64,000 nucleotides of DNA, taken from Mesodorylaimus sp. YZB2_4 (lineage: Eukaryota; Nematoda; Enoplea; Dorylaimida; Dorylaimidae). The first letter of the stretch is position 1. Each line of letters opens with the position of its first letter. Shown here piece after piece: positions 57,900 to 64,000 of this stretch. The stretch is taken from contig JASANH010001333.1 in assembly GCA_030248295.1 (NCBI GenBank), forward strand, positions 496,001 through 560,000, given 5' to 3'. A program made the position numbers and the translations under genes. Under the pieces are notes generated by a model. That model was not told where the DNA came from. It made no database searches and worked only from the letters and a program-made list of their open reading frames with translations.

Positions 57900-58958
57900 G
57901 GGGCTGTACAAATACGACTTCGTACGTCAGGGGGGGGGGGGTCGCCTAAACAACGATCTTGCACGACAGGGGGAGAGAGGGGCTAGGCCAAATACGACGT
58001 CGTTTATGCTTTAGATATTTCAAGTTCATACTGCCTGCCGCCTGCACAGACGCTGATAGCGGTCAGGAGGCCTTGCAATTGGTCCCAAACCCACCCAAAC
58101 CCGTGGGGTCGATGGGGATGGGTTTTGGTTAAGTCAAATTTTCGATCCCATGCAGGACCTGGACGCAAACCCTCTGTAGCACGTGGGTCTTTGCGGCATC
58201 CACGAATGTACTTCAAAATTTTTTAACACGTCAGAAAATTCTATACAGGTGATCTCAAAAAACCAATTCTGAATGGGAGATGTAAGAATCCCAAATACGC
58301 TCGCTACTTATCAGGGAACATCGCCCGTCAAGTCGAACTTTACAGAACCAAAAATTGTAGTTTGTACCAGGTGCAAAATTAAGCTCTGTGGAAAATATTA
58401 GATGCGTCTGACCAATTGGTCAGGAGTGGTCAGCACCTGAAGTCCGCCGGATATTTGAGGAGCCTGAAAAATAGTGAGGAGTAGTGAGAAGCCCGAGAAT
58501 TGAGAAAAACACGCAGGACTCTCTCTAAACTGGATTTTTGGGTTTGAGGCTTCGAGTCTAAGCTTCCAACACTCGGATTTGGTGTTTTTTCCTCAAAAAA
58601 CTTAAGAAAGAGGCGCTGACCAGTTAACCAGACGCCTAATATTTTCCACTGAGCTTTCTTTTGCACCTTGGAACACATTCGGTTTTGCTAAGCTCGACCT
58701 GGCGGTTGGCGATGTTCCCTTGTTAGTTGATCAGTTTGAATTGCGCTTAGGCAGTCTAAAACCCCACCAAATTTAATATTAGAAGCTGAGGGTGATGTTG
58801 GAATTGTTTTATCAAAAATCTGCTGGCCGGTTGGTGCTGCCCATAAGACGTAGTTTTTGGCCGTTTTGAAGAAGAAAAAACGACTTTGAGCGACAGGGGG
58901 GGGGGGGGGGGGTTAAATAAAGCGCATTCGCATACGACGTCGTATTTGTATGGCCCCC
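57900..58958. mobile_element. About 1.06-kb non-autonomous DNA transposon with oligo-G-flanked termini
   Basis: Left end GGGGCTGTACAAATACGACT then CGTCAGGGGGGGGGG. The right end read inward is GGGGGCCATACAAATACGAC, followed inward by a C run (a G run on the + strand). The inverted termini share TACAAATACGAC; the ACGACGTCGT word is palindromic. The insertion splits a family B SINE. Termini with AAATACGACGTC-type words next to G runs recall P-element-like transposons; that assignment is inference. No transposase frame; a second inverted repeat lies inside (58310-58735). Confidence 0.75.
58310..58735. repeat. Inner inverted repeat, family D related
   Basis: The left arm about 58310-58440 and right arm about 58605-58735 pair: GGGAACATCGCC against GGCGATGTTCCC, and TGGAAAATATTAGATGCGTC against CCAGACGCCTAATATTTTCCA. 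It is nested within the 57900-58958 transposon. Parts of the arms match family D at 51.6 and 63.0 kb. Confidence 0.7.
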
Positions 58959-59226
58959 TTCTCGCCGAGCATCATCCTGGGATGCTGATGCCGGTACCTG
59001 CTTTACGGTATTGCACAACCTTGTGTACATGGTGGAAAGTGTCACAGGTCGAATATATGGTTCCCAATGCAGTATATCAACACTGTGCTTCATATTCGTC
59101 ATTTCGATATGGTACTGGCAGCAATTTTTTAAAGTCCATGAGGCGAGATTACATCCTACAATTGCACAAAATATTGGAGATGCGATGACCTAATACTACT
59201 CTACTCATTGTTTCCTGCTAGTCCTT

Positions 59227-61364
59227 CTAGTACTCCTCTCCCGCTTGCTCATCCTCGCCTTCGAGTCCGTCAGCCCCCACCTCCTCGTAGTCCTTTTCCA
59301 GTGCTGCCATGTCTTCGCGCGCTTCTGAGAACTCTCCTTCTTCCATGCCCTCGCCCACGTACCAGTGCACGAATGCTCGTTTAGCGTACATCAGATCGAA
59401 CTTATGATCGAGCCTGGCCCACGCTTCGGCGATGGCAGTCGTGTTGGACAGCATGCACACGGCGCGTTGGACTTTGGCCAGATCGCCTCCCGGAACCACG
59501 GTGGGTGGCTGGTAGTTTATTCCAACCTGGAAAGAAATGCCTGTGAAATCCTTGGCTCGCCCCAGGGCTATCTAGGGCTAACCAGATGATGGCTAAAGCC
59601 ATAGGAACCGTGCAAAGCAAACCAGACACTCGACCTCGATCCTGCTCTCTCGTGTTGGCCCTGACTTAGGAGAGACGGACCAGCTCCCTGAACCAGTGCA
59701 CGAATAGGCCAGAGGGCATAGTACATGCCTATTACACCTGCTTTGAAGATTCGTGTCTAGACGCGGCGAGGTCGCCTCTTTTGGTGTGATCCCATGCGCC
59801 ACGGGGCTGGGCACCTACTTTGAACCCAGTTGGGCACCAATCCACGAATTGTATGGTCCGCTTAGTTTTCACCAAAGCGATGGCGCTATTGACGTCTTTT
59901 GGGACCACGTCGCCGCGGAAAAGGAGGCAGCAGGCCATGTATTTCCCGTGCCTGGGGTCGCATTTGACCATCTGATTGGCCGGTTCGAAGCAGGCGGTCG
60001 TGATATCGTTGACACTAATTTGTTCATGAGTTGCCTTTTCGGCTGATATGATGGGGGCGTATGTGGCCAGTGGAAAATGAATTCGAGGATATGGCACCAG
60101 ATTGGTCTGGAATTCTGTCAAGTCGACATTCAGAGCGCCTAAAATTAAGATTATGACAAATATATTAAAAACTGGTGACCACCTAGCCCCACCATCGAAA
60201 CGCAAAGACGCAGTGATAGAAGACACGATCTGCGCCATCAGTCGATTTAGATTAGTGTAGGTTGGACGAGCCAGATCCAAATTGCGGCGACAAATGTCGT
60301 ATATGGCTTCGTTATCCACCATGAAAGCGCAGTCGGAATGTTCGAGGGTGGTGTGCGTTGTTAGGATGCTGTTGTACGGTTCCACCACTGCCGTTGACAC
60401 CTGCACAGGTTAGTGCACTTTACAGCTCGTGCATATAGCAGCTGAGTAAGGTCAGCATGGGCCGCTTTTGAACTAGGGCCAAGAGAGCTGAGAAGCAGAT
60501 TGGAGATTGGAAAGAAGAGATCATTTTTAAGCAAAACAGGCTGCATGTTTTGGCCAGGAACAATATAAAACCCGAAAAAGGACTTTGGCTCTGTAATCAT
60601 CTTTTCTTTGTGCCCCATGTGCTCAGTTTTTGTTGGTTCTGATCGTTGGCTCCCAAAAGCCATGGGCCTGCACACACATGCATTGGACCTCACAAACTGA
60701 CCTGTGGAGCAGGATAAATAGCAAATTCCAGCTTGGATCTTTTGCCATAGTCAACGCTCAAACGTTCCATCAGCAAGGCCGAAAATCCACTTCCAGTGCC
60801 GCCGCCAAAACTGTGGAAGATCAAGAATCCTTGCAAGCCGCTGCATTGTTCACTCAGACGGCGAGTCCGATCCATGCAAACATCGATCATTTCCTTGCCC
60901 ACCGTGTAGTGACCACGAGCGTAGTTATTGGCCGCGTCTTCTTTACCAGTAAGCAACTGTTCAGGGTGGAAAAGCTGGCGATAAGTGCCAGTGCGGATTT
61001 CATCTAAAACGTGTATTTTCCACTCCGCAGAAAAGTGTCCTCCAAAGTTCAATTTTCATGGCGCTTGTGCACTTACCTACTGGAGTTGGCTCTAAATCCA
61101 CAAAGACAGCCCTGGGTACGTGTTTCCCGGAGCTAGTCTCGGCGAAGAACGTGTTGTAGGAACTGTCTTCTTGTCCCAATGTCTTATCACTGGGCATCTG
61201 GCCATCGGGTTGTATGCCATGTTCCAAGCAATATAGCTCCCAGCACGCGTTGCCTATTTGGACTCCGGCTTGGCCCACGTGTATGCTAATCACCTCGCGA
61301 TTCGATGGCTACAAGGTGAAAGGCTTGGGAAACTTACAATCACCATGTCCAAACCACTTACCAT
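59227..61364 (-). CDS. TUBA-like: Alpha-tubulin, six exons
   Basis: Exons on the complement: 61362-61364 (ATG), 61077-61308, 60702-61003, 60193-60400, 59819-60138, 59227-59526; phases 0/1/0/1/0 all join, giving 454 aa. The N-terminus is [16 protein letters not shown], three residues more than usual, because the intron sits right after the ATG. Visible hallmarks: QMPSDKT (acetylation-type Lys), GTP-binding GGGTGSG in [51 protein letters not shown], and an acidic tail ending EEY, with the terminal Tyr that is removed and restored in the tyrosination cycle. It forms the alpha/beta heterodimer of microtubules. An in-frame ATG lies 6 nt upstream. Confidence 0.97.
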
Positions 61365-62419
61365 AACCATTTTGCAGCCCTGTGTCGACACAAGATCTTC
61401 TTGGAAAGTAGTACAGCCTATGTGGACCCCAACGCCTTACGATTAGTCGTGTCCGCCAAGAATAACACGTCCGATCGTAGACTAGTCGAATATGGTTGCT
61501 ATCAACACCAGGCCGCCCTGTTACCAAGGTAAACCCGAATGGTGCCTGGTGCTCACGCTGACACATATCCGCCCTATTCTAGGAGCATATCGACTACCTT
61601 GTCCAACTGCGTCAAGTGAAAACTAGCACCACGTGTGGTATTGTCTCTACGACGCGCAATTTTCTAGGGTTGGCACCAAAATGGCCACTAGGAGGGCACA
61701 CTCGATTGGTTCTGGAGTGCGCGGTGAAAATAGCCAAGACGGAGCTAACCAGATGAGCAAAGTGATTCGCTCGTGGTGTTTATTGTGTAACCTTGGTGTT
61801 TTGAATAAAGGAAAAACTGTGGGTGGGGCTGAAGTCAATTTTTCTGGCTGGCGATTCTGGAGCACGTCTTGACTATTGGTTGCGGAGGAGTAATGTGCCA
61901 TGGCCATTGGTACCAACACACATTCGTCCTTCGGTGACGCGTGACAGATCTGTCCTAGGCGACTGATAACAGTCGCATGACAGTAGCTGAGGCAAAGACG
62001 CTGTCTGAGAACAGCTTGTCATGTTTATCAGTTATGAGCTTGGGTTGTAGGTCTTGATAGTGGGCTGGGCTGCAGTCACGGTAGGTTTATCGCTGAGGCG
62101 CTTGCGATAGAGAATTTGAGTATGCATATTCTGTACACTAGTCGTGAAGGTGATGTACTGTAGGTGAGCGAGGGTACAAGCTGCTGCAGCAATGCATTTA
62201 TTTCGAATATGTAACGTTATAGGCTCGTTTGGTAATCGAACCTCTGAAAGGAGCTGGAAGCTGCGAACGTTACCCGTCAGGGCGATGTTCCAGCCATGGG
62301 CTAGGTCAGAAGACTCGAGTCCCGGTTCCTTCTGTAAAGTTTTTATGGATTCGGCACTATGTTGCCCCAGATTTCCTCACAAGATTTCCAACCCGTTTCT
62401 CCAGCAGTCATGATATTAA

Positions 62420-62645
62420 TAGCGAGGCCGTGATTCGATCAGCTCTCACGAACGGTGGGTTCCTTCTCCAGTTTCCACGAGGAGCATCTCTACTGAGAGC
62501 ATTCTGTGCCAGGCTAGCGTCCCAGGATGGTACTAGGCGAGAAGGGGAGGGTCTTTCCTGACTGGTTTTCCATTACGAGTTTCCTGACTCTCTACTCGTT
62601 TGACGATACTTGATGAGTCACCCAGAGCCAGGTGCGCAAAGCAGC
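62420..62645 (-). mobile_element. SINE family B copy
   Basis: CAGCTCTCACGAACGGTGG, GTCCCAGGATGGTACTAGGCG, AGTTTCCTGACTCTCTACTCG and GATGAGTCACCCAGAGCC follow the reverse family B order. Confidence 0.65.
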
Positions 62646-62709
62646 AAAGGGCTCACTAAATTGCTGGCGATGGCCGCAGAAAAAACACGCAGGGCTCTTT
62701 CCTGACTCG

Positions 62710-63130
62710 GCCCAGATTCTCAGCTCCACCAAGATCCACTGTGGATCCATCAATATCTCCATAGATCCACTGATTTTTCATGCATCCCACATGGATCCAT
62801 GCCATTCCATAATAAATACACGAGGATCCAAGATCCATCCACGTGTGGATCTCTACTATACTGGAATCAGGTGGATTATCCGTGGAGCTGCATGGATTTT
62901 AGGGAATCTGGGGGTTTTCGGGTTTTGGCCTTTACGTTTAAGCTTCCAAAACAGGTTTGGGTTTTTTCCTCAAAACACTGAAGAAATGTGGAAGAATCCA
63001 AAGATTTCACAGGACTTCAGGTGCTGACCACTGGTGACCGGTTGGCCAGACGCCCTGATATTTTGCAGGAAGCTTTCTTTTGACTATGAACAAATTACAG
63101 TTACTGGTTTTGTTAAGTTTGGCGATGCTA
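62710..63130 (+). repeat. GGATCCA-rich stretch plus family D repeat
   Basis: From 62710 to 62900 the words GTGGATCCA and TGGATCC occur many times in both orientations. From 62930 the family D blocks follow: AAGCTTCCAAAACAGG, TTTTTTCCTCAAAAC, GACTTCAGGTGCTGACCAC, GGCCAGACGCCCTGATATTTTGC. The AAGCTTCC..TTTTTTCCTCAAAA part also occurs at 58560-58602. Confidence 0.6.
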
Positions 63131-64000
63131 CATTGTAAGCCACTGCAGCCTGTATGCTGCTAAAGCTGAGAAAAGCGGGTGAGGAAAAGTCTGACTGGCT
63201 TATTCTCTTATATTTAGCTGTTGTTTGTGTTTTTGAATGCTCAGTGCTTCCACAATTCGCCTGACGCGACCGAACCGTCTGTGTTCATACTGAATAGCGT
63301 TTGTTCTATCCTCATAGGATGGGACATTGCAAGGATCGACAGGGCTGGTGCTCTTTCGAGGTCAGCGTCACTGTCGAAAACTGAATCGGATCGACGATTC
63401 GGCGAGTGACTGGACGGGTGGGTGGACGATTTGCAGTACAATATCTCTGTCGTTTGCGTTTCTGTTCTGATAATCCTGCTGGTGCGAAGTCGCGGCCCAG
63501 TGAATCATTTCTCATAGTCATAGTCATAGTTATATTTTATTGTACACTACGCAGCAGATGCGCACTCATGAGTGCACAGACAGCATGTCCCTTCGCAGCA
63601 TGTCCCGTGATCGTGCATGTCCCTTTGCCGTCGATCACGCATACCTGCGTTTGGTGATGTGGTAATGTCCACAATGAGCAAGCTTTGTGGGCTGACCCCA
63701 CAAATTTAGCAGTGAAACGCAGGGGGGGGGGGAACCTACAGTAAGTGAGTCACATAGGCTGACTCTAGGCAAGATTTTTTTAATTTTTGTGTGTCACCCC
63801 AGTTCCTCGCGAGACTTCCAAGTGTGCTTTTAAAAACCAGTTCATACAGCCAGTTTTCAAAAAAGGTCTCTGCAATTGACAAGTCGTGGAGAAAGTCTGC
63901 AAGGCTTCAGCCGGAAGATACACGAGCCAAGAAAGCATTCAGTCGAAGCTCATAGCAAAGAACTGCACTTTTCAACTATATCCCACGGGGTTCATCAGCA

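Larger units (their letters stand above)
57663..58995 (+). mobile_element. SINE family B copy split by a DNA transposon
   Basis: The left half (57663-57899) has GAGCCCCAGTGGCTCAGTTGG with the A-box, GGCGACTCACCCCGTACC and CGAGGAGATCCCTCCCTTC. The right half resumes at 58959 with TTCTCGCCGAGCATCATCC. The two halves rejoin in the order seen in unbroken copies (CTTCTCGCCCAG then ATG/ATC). Confidence 0.8.
61365..64000. other. Upstream of tubulin: repeats, no supported gene
   Basis: It includes a family B SINE (62420-62645, minus), a GTGGATCCA-rich stretch (62710-62900), a family D repeat (62930-63130) and short G runs near 63722. No domain-bearing exon was found. The tubulin promoter should lie just above 61370. 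Confidence 0.5.

Overview
This is a eukaryotic nuclear window from an animal. It has spliced protein genes with GT-AG introns (many of 50-200 bp, others of 1-3 kb full of repeats). The gene families are animal ones: a fukutin-like glycosyltransferase, a Ly6 three-finger protein, a DEG/ENaC channel, a GnRH/AKH/corazonin-type receptor, a CNG channel and alpha-tubulin. Clusters of secreted proteins ending in a CP-x(4)-C-x(4)-CC motif recall nematode and other ecdysozoan cysteine modules, so I lean to a small ecdysozoan invertebrate. I cannot name a phylum from the sequence.

Layout. 1-3.6 kb is repeats: a LINE 3' end, a 19-bp minisatellite, a repeated anonymous element and a MITE with a visible target-site duplication. 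3.6-9.9 kb (-) is a seven-exon fukutin-like gene whose introns hold SINEs and a 30-bp minisatellite. 10-15.8 kb is mostly non-coding, with a large foldback element carrying a nested SINE and its small hairpin relative. 15.9-19.8 kb (+) is a CNG channel; it converges on a four-exon multipass membrane protein at 19.9-21.0 kb (-). 21-24.9 kb is repeats with one candidate exon. 24.9-28.7 kb (-) is a protein kinase homologue that lacks the catalytic HRD aspartate. 29.3-30.6 kb (-) is a neuropeptide-type GPCR with an enlarged first intracellular loop. 34.6-35.1 kb (-) is a predicted secreted protein. 39.5-41.9 kb (+) is a Ly6/quiver-like GPI-anchored protein.

42.9-48.5 kb (-) holds a tandem array of four two-exon secreted genes that share a six-cysteine C-terminal module behind unrelated N-terminal linkers. 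This is the most novel system in the window. 49.1-51.0 kb (-) is a decayed LINE whose 3' tail matches the tail of the tRNA-like SINEs spread through the window. 52.7-53.9 kb (-) is a DEG/ENaC gene without its first membrane helix and with two compensating frameshifts. 54.1-54.7 kb has a SINE and a GIY-YIG-type retroelement fragment. 55.5-56.9 kb (-) is an intronless single-pass membrane protein with a cysteine-rich ectodomain. 57.7-59.0 kb is a SINE split by a DNA transposon with oligo-G next to its termini. 59.2-61.4 kb (-) is a complete six-exon alpha-tubulin gene. The rest, to 64 kb, is repeats.

There is no operon logic here; these are individually spliced animal genes in repeat-rich DNA. 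Several encode membrane or secreted signalling components (CNG, DEG/ENaC, GPCR, Ly6). Exon borders were read by hand from splice signals, reading phase and family alignment, all by eye, so UTRs, promoters and some first exons are unknown. The repeat family labels A-E are mine.
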